A stretch of DNA of 64,000 bases from Trichopria drosophilae (lineage: Eukaryota > Arthropoda > Insecta > Hymenoptera > Diapriidae): NCBI GenBank assembly GCA_030407085.1, contig CM059584.1:63193501-63257500 (forward strand), given 5' to 3'. Below, in pieces: positions 10,742 to 21,378 of this stretch. A program made the translations under genes and the position numbers. A model generated the notes under the pieces. The model did not search any database. It saw nothing but the letters and a program-made list of their open reading frames with translations, and had not been told where the DNA came from. Numbering within the stretch: position 1 is the stretch's first letter; the number at the start of each line of letters is the position of its first letter.

Positions 10742-12704
10742 TAAACAATAACTTTTGATATTTGTAATATTCTACTTCATTTTGAAAAAAGTATTGAAAC
10801 ATGATATGACATTCACTTTTTTCATATTTAATAACATTCAATTTTCATGATAAACGAAATACTGTTGTTAATAAATTGACGCGGCAACGTTTTTGTGACG
10901 TGCGTTATAGTTTGCAAATTCCACTCTTCGGCTTGAGTTTTTTTATTACACAGCTTGTCATAAACTATTTAAAAAAATTATTGGTAATTTATTAATTGAA
11001 AATTGAAAACTTTGCAATAATCAGTGTCAAAAAATAGTAACCGATCACGCCACTAAAATATTCTATACCAACGTATTCTAATAAAAGAAAGGCTAACCCT
11101 GTCAATCCCAACTTGGGCACGAAGCGCATCTTTGAACGGAAGTGGAAGTGCACGCTTAGCACATTCTCACGGATGGTAAAAATGCGACTGGAAATCACGA
11201 CAAAGGTCGCAAGCAAGGTCGAGGTTTGACAATCAAATCTAAAACACCAACTCTTACTCTCCTTCCTCGATCCACCTACCTCGGTACGCAGCTTTCTCTT
11301 TTCGGAGGAAGTTCCCAAATTGTTATATATTAATTAAATCGTGTGAGGTGTCCATCCCCTTAACAAGAAGTGCCGAACTTCCTCGCACTACCGAGGGGAA
11401 AAAATTCAAAATTATAAGTCGGAATACGCGAGTGAAAAAATCCCGCACATCGCGTGAATTACTGTTGTGAGCAACCTACTCGTGAGACCAAAGAATGCAG
11501 AATTTCACGTAGACAGAACCAAAAAATGCCTAATATAACGTGGATAATAGTGATGTACTGTATTGACCCGGCATCGATGATGACATGTACGTATTTTTAT
11601 AAGAAAATCCAGTTTTTGTCATGATGTTTTCATTTTTTCAGTGTACAAAAATTTAAATCGATTTTTCCGACTAGCCTACTGAAAAAACTACTAAACCGAT
11701 TTTGAAATTTTGTCCACATCTTCTATAAATAGCTCTCTCGTTAAATCGAGCTTTTTTAAAATTTGTAATTACTCACAATTTTACAATAACAAATAAGTCG
11801 ATTTTTTTTAAATCCTCATTTTGACTTCAAAATGGTGTAAAAAAAATGTTGGAAAATGAAAAAAACTCGACGAAACTTAAGAGATAAAGTAATAAACTAA
11901 AAAAAGGGTTTTTATTTATATATTTCAGGCGATCCAGTGATGCTGTAGGCTGGTCACCGCACAAAAACTTTTATTACAGGCATCTGCAGAGATGTACAAT
12001 AAATAGGTTATTTCTCTTCGTTTTTGAATAAAAATGGTTCCAAATATTTTTCAAATGTTGTACTTTTATATAATTATATGTAAACTAAACCTACGTGTGG
12101 ACGGTTTTCATTTATAAGTTAAACCCATTTAATGTTTTTTAATGATAATGGGACTAATTTTATTTTACTCAACATATCCATACGTGTTATTATGACTTAT
12201 ATGTGTCTAACGGCCGTAGACAATCAAGTTTATTCCTATTAATTTTGAAATTTTGAAAAATTAAGTGTTCAAAAAAATTTGAAAAAAATTTAGCGTATTC
12301 TTTGATTAATTCTAAGAACATGTCGTTCAACAACATTTTGTCCGAAAGTCTGTAAATTTCAAATAAAACATCCGAAAACTTATCGACGATTATTTCGAGG
12401 TCAAAAAGAAAGGAAAGGTGACAGCTAAATTCTAACACCGGATACGCATTTGGGAGGTCAAAATACATCGGAAAGCATAAAATCACGATACATACGGGCT
12501 ACATTTTTATTTTTAGTACATTTTTTAATTTTTTTAATTGAAATTAAGAACTTTCAGGGGCCATATTAGAGCCGCCATATTGGATTTTGCAAAGGCGCAC
12601 TCGGCACTTGAAAGTATACGTTCTAAGCTTTAAAATGAGCCTTCACTCGTATTTTTTGGTTATTTCTAATTTTGGGCACAGCAGTGATCCGGTTGACGTG
12701 GAAT

Positions 12705-12707
<3 letters not shown>
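10742..12707. other. AT-rich stretch, possible intron upstream of the RGG exons
   Basis: No further exon of the RGG gene could be recognised. Open frames at 10992-11318 and 12190-12486 (minus) lack codon or motif support. The DNA is AT-rich with scattered T and A runs. Confidence 0.5.

Positions 12708-12791
<84 letters not shown>
12708..12791. repeat. (AT)n microsatellite
   Basis: About 42 uninterrupted AT units. Confidence 0.98.
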
Positions 12792-12794
<3 letters not shown>

Positions 12795-12869
12795 AGTAAG
12801 GGTCACTCCGGGGACAGCTATACAAAGTGGCTATTCGAGGACATTTCCTGAAATTAACAATGAGTTCTA

Positions 12870-12885
12870 GGGGGGGGGGGGGGGG
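12870..12885. repeat. poly(G) run
   Basis: Sixteen consecutive G residues, interrupted by C before a further short GC-rich stretch. Confidence 0.95.
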
Positions 12886-14101
12886 CGGACCCCCGTTTAC
12901 ACCATCCTAACCCAACCTCTACAAAACCTTGCCTAGACCTAGGTTTTGCCTTAACTAGTTTCTGTGTTATACTCATATATTCAACTATACATTTAAATGT
13001 CCTCAAACTAACCCCTCAACCAATTTATATTCTTCTCAACACAAAATAAATATATACTTATAAGAAATCTGTGTAGTAAAGTTATAGTCGAGTATTGTAA
13101 GAGTATCAGCTTATGTTGCGCATCGACAATTTAATCGGTTTTCAGCTGCTACGTTCCGTAGTAAGGGTTTCTAAAAGAAGTCAATTCTTTTAACAAAACA
13201 TAACTAACTATTTATTAATAATCATTTACATATTCTTAGGATTCTCTCGATAAATAATAGAGGGTAAAGTCTTTATGAACTTTATCGCGGGTGTATTAAA
13301 AAAACGTCGAGATATTTCGCTTATTCTTGACGGCTGGGAAACACTGCAATCGGACGGAGGAGGTCCCTGCGGCGTATGCGGCTGCGGCGCTGTAAGACGG
13401 GTGACGATCTCAGTTGCCGGATGAATGGTCACCTTGCTACGCAGCTTGCGTCGGATGAAGGCCGTATCTCGGAGCGTGTTTCCGATGCTGGATGCCGGAA
13501 CCGAAGTTGGAGGAGGTCCTGCTGGAAATCTGCTAGGCCGGGCGCTCGTACAAATCCTTAGACGAAGCTGGAGTCGAGGAGCTGCATTCGGCTGGACGGC
13601 TGCAGTATAGATCGCTAGACCGATGAGGCTGGTGTCCCCCGAAGTTCTGATGACTGGCTGCATATAGGAAGTAGAAAGAGGAAGGGAGTAACAGAAACCT
13701 CCCGGAATTCCTCCCTTCTTCCCAGAACGGAAAGCGAGGTACAGGAGAGAGAATGCTCTCCTGTGATCTAATGAGCCAAAACTGTTCGATCGAGGTTGAT
13801 TTCGTCGTCCCACGGCTCTTATTATGATCAGCTAGGAATCCACTTCACTAGCGGGTTACTTCCCCTGAATCTTTTGTGCGGCAACCGTTCCGAGCGTGGG
13901 ACTCCTGATTCAGGCATGTATGCGGGGTTGCCTATCCCCCGGGGCCGCTACCTGTATACCGCAGCAGTGGTAGAGACGTGTCCTTATATTATCAACAGCT
14001 AAGGAAATATAAACCTTACGAACTTGTGCCGCGTTGAAAATGATAGCGAAATGAAAGAATTTGTTAGAAGATCCTTATTTTTCGACACGCTAAATCTAAC
14101 C

Positions 14102-14143
14102 CGGACTGAGTTATAGCCCTGTCCATATGATAGCACCGCTACA
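14102..14143 (-). repeat. LTR start copy 1 (partner at 14834-14875)
   Basis: The two segments match over about 42 bases with few differences: both read TGTAGCGGTGCTATCATATG at their start on the minus strand and continue with ACTCAGTCC. Placement on either side of the integrase fragment, in the same orientation, is what two LTR starts would show. Confidence 0.8.
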
Positions 14144-14287
14144 GCATCCCTCTGGCAGTGTTTAACGAGACTATGCGATTCGTAGGCAGTCTGGGCAATG
14201 CACTTTTCTGCCAGAGCGTGTTGTCGTAAGTATCGGTTGATCCTGTTGCACTGATATGTCTTGATCGTTGTTTTCCGGTGTCATGCT

Positions 14288-14722
14288 TTAAGCTGGTTTC
14301 AAACGATCGATGGAGACTGTACAATTCTTTCCAGATTGTTTGATGACAAAGAATTTATCCGTCTTCTTAATAACCTCGTACGGTCCCTCGTATGGTCTTT
14401 GAAGAGGTGCTTTAACCTTGTCGTTCCTGACAAAGACGTGTGATGACTCGTTGAGTGGTTTACATGCGAAAGTTCGTGATTGTCCGAGTCTCGTTTCTGG
14501 AATGGCTTGTAGTTACTGCATTTTTCGTTTCAGTCGTGTACAAAAATCTTCTGCTATCGGTTCTTTGCAGTTGTGCTCGATGAAATAATCAGCTGGAAGC
14601 TTCAAGGTTTGGCCATATACAACTCGGCTATTGATGCATGAAGGTCTTCTTTCCATGCCGCTCGTATCTCTAGAAGAACCACTGAGAGTATTTCAGTCCA
14701 GTTGTCTGTTGCGTGGCACTTA
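14288..14722 (-). pseudogene. Ty3/gypsy integrase C-terminal fragment
   Basis: The integrase inserts the cDNA into the genome. Readable on the minus strand are the core-end motif WTEILSVVLLEIRAAWKED, then ADYFIEHNC, then the C-terminal module with GPYEVIKKTDKFFVI and the conserved ending SIDRLKPA followed by TAA at 14288-14290. A one-base loss breaks the LVYG motif region near 14625, and an in-frame TAA lies at 14513-14515. The stop position immediately before a purine tract and LTR is the usual gypsy arrangement. N-terminal zinc-binding and most of the catalytic core are missing. Confidence 0.88.
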
Positions 14723-14879
14723 TGTTTTTGTAGAAATTGTGTAACTTAAATATTTTACCTCTGTTTGTCCGAACATACACTTTCCTAGATTTAGAATTAA
14801 TCCTACCTCCGATAGCCTCTCGAAAACTGTTCGTGGACTGAGTTATATCCCTGTCCATATGATAGCACCGCTACAGGTT

Positions 14880-15588
14880 GAATTAATTTTCTTTGTCATT
14901 AACCATAAATATATCCTTCATAGTTTTCGAAGTGTCTGTGGAAAAGATAGTAATTACGAAGGCCCACAAAAGAAAAAGTGGTCTATACTTTTAAGAAAAA
15001 AAATATTCTCATGCATTCATTTTTCGATGCTGAATTATCCGATTTGTTGTAAAAATATGGGGTTTTAGTCAGTTTTGTAAAAAGCACGATTTTTGTGTTT
15101 TTAATGATTTTTAAAATTAAAAAAAAGAAAGGGTGATGGGCAAAATTAATGGCATATTTGTATTCTGCGGCTCCAAATACATGAAAAACCATATTTTACA
15201 TATTTTTTCAGTTTAAACCTCCAGTACAGATTCGATGAGTCGAATACTCGGTTATAAGGTGTAATTCGGCGCAAATGTAGTAAAATGAGGTCGTAATTAC
15301 ATTTATCTGCACAACGTTTCCACCTTTAATGAGGATATACTTCCTTATAGCCCATCCCTCAAATTTGTTTTCGACGTACCTTTTCCGACGTATTTTGATG
15401 CGCTATTTACGAATATCATAGTCAAAATTGGTGACAACAAGGTCATCTTCAAGGTCAAATCTTAAAAAATGTGTTTATTTAAATGTATTATAAAAAATAC
15501 ATATCAGACGAAAAAATGTTTCAAACAAAAAACATAAAATTCTATACTAAAAAGGTTGTATATATTTTCTTCCTAATATTAACGGTTG
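14880..15588. other. AT-rich stretch
   Basis: No gene, terminal repeat or RNA gene recognised. Confidence 0.55.
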
Positions 15589-15999
15589 ACCCATAAATGA
15601 AGGTTCAAAGTTAGAATGATAGGCTTCACAAGACCCCCCTTTTTTATTCTAGCCTAACCTACAACCGGTAGATGGCAGTAATGATCAAACCTACACGAAA
15701 TTCGCGACATTAGAATTTATGTACAACTGTTTTCTTAAATTTGCGTGAATCTCGAAGGTGCTTGCGTGTTGGGAGGCTCAGCCCCCCCCCCCCCATCTCC
15801 GAGACCGCTATTTTTTAGACAAACCTAACCTCCAACCAGTAGATGCAAATAATGATAAAACCCAAGTGAAATACGCGGCATTAGAAATATTTGACTATTT
15901 TATGTTGTATAATAACATCGTCGAATATGTAACTGTGTTATAGGTTGAACGTGGACACGCCAAGCCTGTTATTCTGACTTTCAACCTTCATTTATGGGT
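15589..15999. mobile_element. MITE with about 38-bp terminal inverted repeats
   Basis: The left end 15589-15627 and the right end 15962-15999 are inverted copies: CCCATAAATGAAGGTT, then AAAGT.AGAAT, then AGGCTT on both arms. Inside, two diverged direct repeats (about 15645-15720 and 15812-15893) share CCTAACCT.CAACC.GTAGATG. A poly(C) run lies at 15782-15794. No coding capacity and no clear target-site duplication. Superfamily not assigned. Confidence 0.8.
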
Positions 16000-16079
16000 T
16001 GTAAAAATACGTGTAAGAATCCAGAAAATTACGAAAAACTATTTTCTCTAAGAATATTATTTTGCAAAATATTATTACA

Positions 16080-17840
16080 AAAAGCTACATCTTAGCCTAT
16101 CTTCCCAAATGGCCTACTCTCACCTCCATGTGTGCTTATTGAAGCTGGCGGGCCCTGGACTCTTAGCAACCTTACCAGAGATTGGGTAACCAACTCCAGT
16201 GGATGGCGAGGTAAGAGACAAAAGAGAGAGGCATAACAACGGGGAGTAAGGCCAACCACCCTACTCCCTTTAAATGCGGTTATAAATAACATAATGTGCA
16301 GGGCTCCTGACCATTGGGCTGCTTCGGATGCAGCCCAGTCCCGAGGTGGAGGGGCCAAAACGGGTGTCCCGGGAACACGACCCACAAATGCCCACGGACG
16401 ATTTCAGTGGACGGGCGATCTTAGGCGAGATCTAATGCGCTGCTACGAGGAGAGCTGTCCGCAGCAGAGAGGTTACATGGCGCGAATGCATAGTCGGTTT
16501 GCAGTAATGCATCCCGAACTGGCAGATCGCTTTTCTCAACAGCAACTAAGAGATTATGTGGCCTATCTGAGGCGGATAGGTTTCGTTGTTCCCAGCTGTC
16601 AACCGGTACCGGATGTGCGCGAAATAACAACTGAGCCCGTACGCGGTGCAGGGAGAGATGCTCCACATTGTGAAAGCACGACACTCGTGTTTAGGCGAAA
16701 TCTGACAACGATAATTTTGCTTAAACAACGAGAAATAGATAGAGCAAATAGCCTACTTCTAGATGCTCTTCCGGATGACTGCTACCTATGGAAAGTCAAT
16801 TGTGTCGTTTACGAGGCTGCGAGTGATCTGGTGACTCCGCGAAATCTGACACAGATATCGGGGAGTCGGCAGATTACAAAACGCATCTCAATTGAACGGC
16901 AAGATTCGACTGACACGGAAACTCGCTTCCCGAATACAGTGTGTGATCGACTATTTAACATCTGGCCGTTCATTTACGGCTAAAGTCAAGAAGTTCGCGC
17001 AACAACTGTGGACGTACTAGCACACACTGAATAAGCTGAAGTTGCTCAACATCAAGCAACGTTTGGCGGATAAAAATCGGGTTGTGGCCGATGCCAAAAA
17101 GAGGCTGCAAAGGCGGGAAGATGGAATTCGGCAAAACGCAACATTTTGGACGAATCCTTCCAACCTCTTCAAACATCGTATCGCAGCCTCAAGCGAGTTT
17201 CAGTCGATGGCCTCGGTTGAGGAATTCTGGCGGAGCATCTACGAGAAAACATCTAGGCATAATGCAGACACCCCAGGTATAGAAATCTTCACCGAGTTGT
17301 GCGAGGAAGTCACACAACAAAGTGAAGATTGCCCACCCGTCAGTGAATTAGAGGTCAAAAATGCCACCACAAGAGCGAGGAATTTCTCCTCACCGGGCTG
17401 AGACGGAAAAAAGTGTAAGAAGTTCACTTCTGCCCATCAACACCTATCCCGAATATTCACCTCTTATATAAATGGGGACCAACCCATTCCGCACTGGCTG
17501 GTGGAGGGCCGAACGACACTGATCCCGAAATCGGGAGACTTGTCCGATCCGAGAAACCATAGACTGATCACGTGTCTCAATACTTTATACAAATTGTTCA
17601 CTATCATCTTGAACGAACATATTGAGAAATCCGTGAAACCGTTGTGGCAACAGATAGTAGAACAATGAGGCTGCAAAATGGGTGTATCCCAAGGGACAAG
17701 GGAGGTTAGGGTTTTATTCGGTAAACCTTGCCGTCAATATCCAAGGTGAGGGAGTCCGACACACGGGGAGTTAACCAACATCTTCAACCCCCTATGGTGC
17801 CTAACGCATTTCCCCCATCCGTCAAAAAATAAATAAAATA
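16080..17840 (+). mobile_element. R4/Dong-like non-LTR retrotransposon, truncated
   Basis: 16080-16293 resembles a second copy at 18085-18230, probably 5' leader. The ORF remnant runs from 16294 to about 17697, then the sequence jumps to a 3' UTR ending in an A-rich tail (AAAAAATAAATAAAAT) at about 17825-17840. The rest of the RT and the endonuclease are deleted. The assignment to the restriction-like-endonuclease (R2/R4/Dong) group rests on the N-terminal and RT sequence style and is moderate. Confidence 0.68.
16294..17697 (+). pseudogene. R4/Dong-like ORF fragment with RT fingers
   Basis: The first open frame (16294-16983) carries an N-terminal domain GDLRRDLMRCYEES, QRGYMARMHSRFAVMHPEL and QLRDYVAYLRRIGFV, familiar from R4-like arthropod elements. 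It stops at 16981-16983; homology resumes in another frame at 17042-17401 with LNIKQRLADKNRVV and VEEFWRSIYEKTSRHNAD. A third part, 17402-17660, reads as RT fingers and early palm: IPHWLVEGRTTLIPKSGDL, RLITCLNTLYKLFT. At least two frameshifts and several stops are present, and the RT active site is absent because the copy is cut near 17697. RNA binding and reverse transcription would have been the original roles. Confidence 0.75.
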
Positions 17841-18235
17841 GCCACTAACCCAATGGTAGAGAGAGTGGTCGTAGTTGCAAAATGGCCCGGGCGCAGTCTG
17901 CAGCGGAGGAGATGAGTGTCGGAGCCACTTTTCTGCTGCAGAGTGCACAGGTGGATTATGGAGATCGAAGGGAGATTAGACATTTAGTCGGTAAACCGTT
18001 CCGTTAACATCAAGGGAGTCCGACCCACGGGGATCAGATTATCCAAGACCATTCATCAACCCCATAGGGTGCCTAATGCATTGCCATGGCGAGGTAAGAA
18101 AGGAACGAGAGACGCATAACAACGGGGAGTACACCTTGTACCTACGGTAACTAATAGCAGAAAGTACGGGGCTCCTGACCATCGGGCTGCTTCGGATGCA
18201 GTCCAGTCCCGAGGTAGAGGGGCCATAATGAAAAA
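17841..18235 (+). mobile_element. Second R4/Dong-like UTR fragment
   Basis: 17960-18090 repeats the 3' UTR of the preceding element (GTCGGTAAACC, CATCAAGGGAGTCCGAC, GTGCCTAATGCATTGCC). 18085-18230 repeats its 5' leader (ATGGCGAGGTAAGA, CATAACAACGGGGAGTA, GGGCTGCTTCGGATGCAG). A 3' UTR followed directly by a 5' leader suggests tandem copies with the interior lost. Confidence 0.65.
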
Positions 18236-18540
18236 TTATTATAATCCAATGGTTACCACGGCTAAGGCGTTCGTCTTATTTTGTAACCCGATCATCTCCG
18301 AAGGGTTTGATTCCCAGTGTAAACAATTTTCTGTGCGTTGAATTCAACTCAGTACCGACACTCCAATCACCTACCTCATGGCTTGAGGCGTGGTTGCGGT
18401 GAAATTTCTCGCTGATCTGGTAGAGATTTGAGCCACAAATGTTTCAGTTTTCGGATAGATTGAGCGAAATAACAAACCAATGTTGTTGCTAAATTATAAT
18501 TAAAATAATAATAACAGTAAAAACAACAATAACAGTAATA
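18236..18540. other. Unassigned stretch
   Basis: A tRNA-like phrase at 18247-18310 (GGTTACCACGGCTAAGGCG and GGTTTGATTCCC) hints at a SINE head, but neither cloverleaf nor a second copy was found in the window. Confidence 0.35.
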
Positions 18541-18548
18541 AGTTTTAA

Positions 18549-18918
18549 GGGGCTTAAGGAGAGGGTATACCCACAAAATCAGTTCCGTGAAATACAATTT
18601 TAAAAATTTGAAAAAATTATGACTTTAGTAATGTTTGACGTGGAATTCAGTGGCGCTAAAATTATAACTTGAAAAAAATTTTCGAAAAAGTACATTAACA
18701 GTTTTCTAAATTAATTTAAAAATTAAATAAAAATTTGGGTGGACATAAAAACATTTTCAAAATAATTACGTATTGATTTTAAAAATTCAATCTTTTCGAC
18801 AAAAAACACTTTTTCTTTTAGGAACACTGAATTCCACGTCAAACATTGCTAAAGTCATAATTTAAAAAAATTTTTTAAACCTGTATTTCAGAGCTGATTT
18901 TTAGGGTATACCCTCCCC
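18549..18918. mobile_element. MITE with about 100-bp inverted arms, TTAA-flanked
   Basis: Arms 18543-18654 and 18827-18923 are inverted copies: GAGGGTATACCC, GAAATACA, ATTATGACTTTAG, ATGTTTGACGTGGAATTCAG. TTAA stands at both outer edges (18545-18548 and 18919-18922), compatible with a TTAA target-site duplication as used by piggyBac. The left arm carries an extra short insertion (GCTTAAGGA). Non-coding. Confidence 0.75.
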
Positions 18919-18985
18919 TTAAAGAGATGTTATTGCGAAAAATGTTAATGGCGCCTTTTTTTGAAACTTCTGTCGCTGAGATATT

Positions 18986-19190
18986 TTGGTGTTCCGGATC
19001 ACCATGTACAACATCTGGTCACTCATTTACGGCCAAAGTCATATGTCACAAATCAACGGCAGACGTGCTCACACACTGAATAAGCTATTGTTGCTTAACA
19101 TCAAGCAATCTTTAGCTGACAATATTCTGGTTTTGGTGGATGCCAAAAAAGGGGCTGCAATAGCAGGAGGCCCTCAAAAAATTTAAGCGT
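18986..19190 (+). pseudogene. Third R4/Dong-like fragment
   Basis: About 190 bases match the middle of the element at 16955-17110: NIWSLIYG here against NIWPFIYG there, and LNIKQSLADNILVLVDAKK here against LNIKQRLADKNRVVADAKK there. The fragment ends abruptly on both sides. Confidence 0.7.
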
Positions 19191-19850
19191 CACTAAAATG
19201 GTGACTTAAAATTAGCGTCGGATCTTTTTAAGGACATCAAAGTTAGTAGAAAAAAATTTTATTTAAAATCCTAGCTGTTGCCCTTTTCGAGATATCAGAT
19301 AAATCGACCGTTTTTAATTAGAAAATTCAGAATTTTTTTAATTACACTCATATATTTATTGATAATATTTGCCTTTAAATATGTACTTACATTTCGTAAA
19401 CGTATGTGTATTTATATGTGCAATTTGGTGTGTAAAATGCGATTTTATGCATATAGTATGTAAGGGCGCTGCGTTAAATCTAAATTTTCGTATATAACTT
19501 TTATTTTTTATGGCACACTTAAAAACGTATATAAAACACTTGCGTCGTTCATTTTGATTTGATAGTTGACAAATGAAAAAACAAATGTGGTCTGAACAAT
19601 CCGGGAATCAATCCAGCACGAATTCTTAACATACTGCATAAAATTAATTCAATGGACAACCCATCTTACATTTAACATTTGCAAAAGACCGTTGTTGAAT
19701 TTTCATCTCGTCATCTTTATAAGTTAATTGTTATACGCGTTCATGTAATTAATTTATGTATATATACATAGGTAATACATGTACATAACTACATACTAAA
19801 CAAATATTATGAATAAATACTCGTACATATATGTGTATAATTAAAAACTT
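19191..19850. other. AT-rich stretch
   Basis: No recognised gene or repeat structure. Confidence 0.5.
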
Positions 19851-19856
19851 CACACA

Positions 19857-19890
<34 letters not shown>

Positions 19891-19944
19891 AGCGCGCGCG
19901 CGCACGCGCACGCGCACGCACACACACACACACACACACACACA
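19851..19944. repeat. (CA)n/(CG)n microsatellite
   Basis: CA units flank a central alternating CG/CA block; the whole tract is alternating purine-pyrimidine, a sequence type known to favour Z-DNA. Confidence 0.95.
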
Positions 19945-20177
19945 GATTAGATTTAATACAACGGTCTAACACATTGCATGCATAAATTCCCCTACCCCTG
20001 TAGAACAGCTACTCGTTGGATCTTGGTCAGGTAGCGCGCCCAACAACTTGGGCGAGTTGACTTCCCGAACCAGCGTCAAGCTGCTATTCGAAACTGTGGG
20101 AGTTTTTAAACGTATGTCGATGATGACAAATATAATAGCTTAACGGCATTATTGCACACTATGTATCCACGAAATTG

Positions 20178-20262
20178 AGTACCTGGGGGTTTTTGAGGTC
20201 ACTGAATACGAATCTGACGTCAGAGTTTAAAAATTCAAAATGTTGACTCCAATATAGGTGCT
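20178..20262 (+). repeat. Single unit of a dispersed minisatellite family
   Basis: CTGGGGGTTTTTGAGGTCAC, then TGAATACGAATCTGACGTCA and AAAATTCAAAATG follow the same order of motifs as the tandem units at 30417-30710 and 51003-51460. Confidence 0.6.
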
Positions 20263-20433
20263 ACAACCTAGAAAGCAAATACTAGCATACACGTACTCTG
20301 GAACCCTCGATACTAGCAACCTACTTAATATCTTGAGGATTCTAATTTCCATTCCGTCTGGCATCATTAACAGTCGGGATTTCAGAAAAACTAGTGTGAT
20401 ATGGTCAAATTTCTTTATAAGAAATGAATATCT

Positions 20434-20830
20434 TACAAGGGGACGCTACGGAATGGTGCTCTCCGATTTTGTTGAAACTTGGCCATAATGTGGTACTTAG
20501 TACCTCTTTACTTGTCATAAAGTAACACGACCCCATACGCAGTCGTTTCCGAGAAAAACACATTTTAAGATTTAACGCTGACGTCTTATAAAGTCTTATA
20601 CGTACCGGACGAAATGGCGATGCGAAGCCGCGTTGGTTTAGGTGCTAGCGCGTTCGCTTCGTAGTTCGAAGGTCATGCGTTCGAATCTCGACGTAATTTA
20701 TTTTTTTTTTCTCCATAATTTGTTAAAAACTATTAAAAATTATAAAAATTGCGAATATTAATTATTTTTATCAATTTTAAAATATCATTTTGTTGGAAAA
20801 ATGTATTTTCTTTTATTCCTTTCTAATATT
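20434..20830 (+). repeat. Composite repeat with internal tRNA-like segment, copy 1
   Basis: The sequence matches 41010-41346 in inverted orientation over most of its length: CTTACAAGGGGACGCT at the start, CGATTTTGTTGAAACTTGG, then a tRNA-like segment at 20627-20698 and an AT-rich tail containing CCATAATTTGTTA. Both copies have about 190 bases before the tRNA-like part, which is unusual for a SINE head. Confidence 0.75.
20627..20698 (+). other. tRNA-like segment, not a functional tRNA
   Basis: Length 72, with an A-box-like TTGGTTTAGGTGC and a B-box-like GCGTTCGAATCTC. The anticodon arm can pair as TTCG/CGAA, but the acceptor stem and part of the T stem do not pair. Likely the RNA polymerase III promoter of a SINE-type repeat. 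Confidence 0.6.
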
Positions 20831-21376
20831 CATAATGAGTAATAAACACAACCGTACTTAGTGAGTACTGAATAGAGACTGATATGTATGTATACATTTT
20901 CTTTGGCTGACTGAAACTTTCGCAGCCAATAGCAAATGGCGTTACATTGAAACCTGCCAATCAGGAGGTGCATTGATTTAACATGGGTTTCCTATCCGAA
21001 CTTCTACGTGACTCATCCGGTAGCGTCCCACCGCAAGGCGTTGTTGTCCGACTTCGCCGCCGTCGAACAGCAGTACAGCAGCTTTACGGCAGCCCCTGTT
21101 CCATTTGCGGAACGGCTTCTCGCCTACACTGGGTATGTAGCAGTTACTCGACCACGGGCAAGCCGCAAGACTTTTCCAACGGTGCGCAACACTCAGACAC
21201 GTTCGCCCAAGGGATTTTCCGTGTATGTGTACTTTGTGATTTGCACTGGAGAGCGAGGAGGGGGGGGGGGGGGGGCGCGATGGGGATTCCTTTTGAATGA
21301 AGCCATGACCATCTACATAGCTGTGTGGAAACACCGAAAAGATTACACAAACTTTTTGAAAATGCGCAAAATTTGA
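20831..21376. other. GC-richer block with poly(G), unassigned
   Basis: 20980-21300 is richer in G and C than its surroundings and has open frames in several frames on both strands, a sign of low stop density rather than coding. A poly(G) run lies at about 21258-21275. No family recognised. Confidence 0.4.
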
Positions 21377-21378
21377 TA

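Larger units (their letters stand above)
13140..14875 (-). mobile_element. Deleted Ty3/gypsy LTR retrotransposon
   Basis: On the minus strand an integrase C-terminus (14722 to 14288) is followed by a purine-rich tract (14144-14158) and by an LTR-like end starting with TGT at 14143. A second copy of this LTR start begins at 14875. Thus only about 150 bases of the upstream LTR remain before the sequence jumps into integrase; gag, protease, RT and RNase H are gone. The left limit of the downstream LTR is not certain; the GC-richer block to about 13300 probably belongs to it. No target-site duplication was found. Confidence 0.7.

Noticed and set aside
10992..11318. 108-codon hydrophobic minus-strand frame
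   Set aside because: No recognisable family, no splice context linking it to the RGG exons.
13226..13813. 195-codon minus-strand open frame, Pro/Ser/Arg-rich
   Set aside because: It sits in the presumed LTR of the gypsy remnant, has no recognised domain, and GC-rich DNA has few stops by chance.
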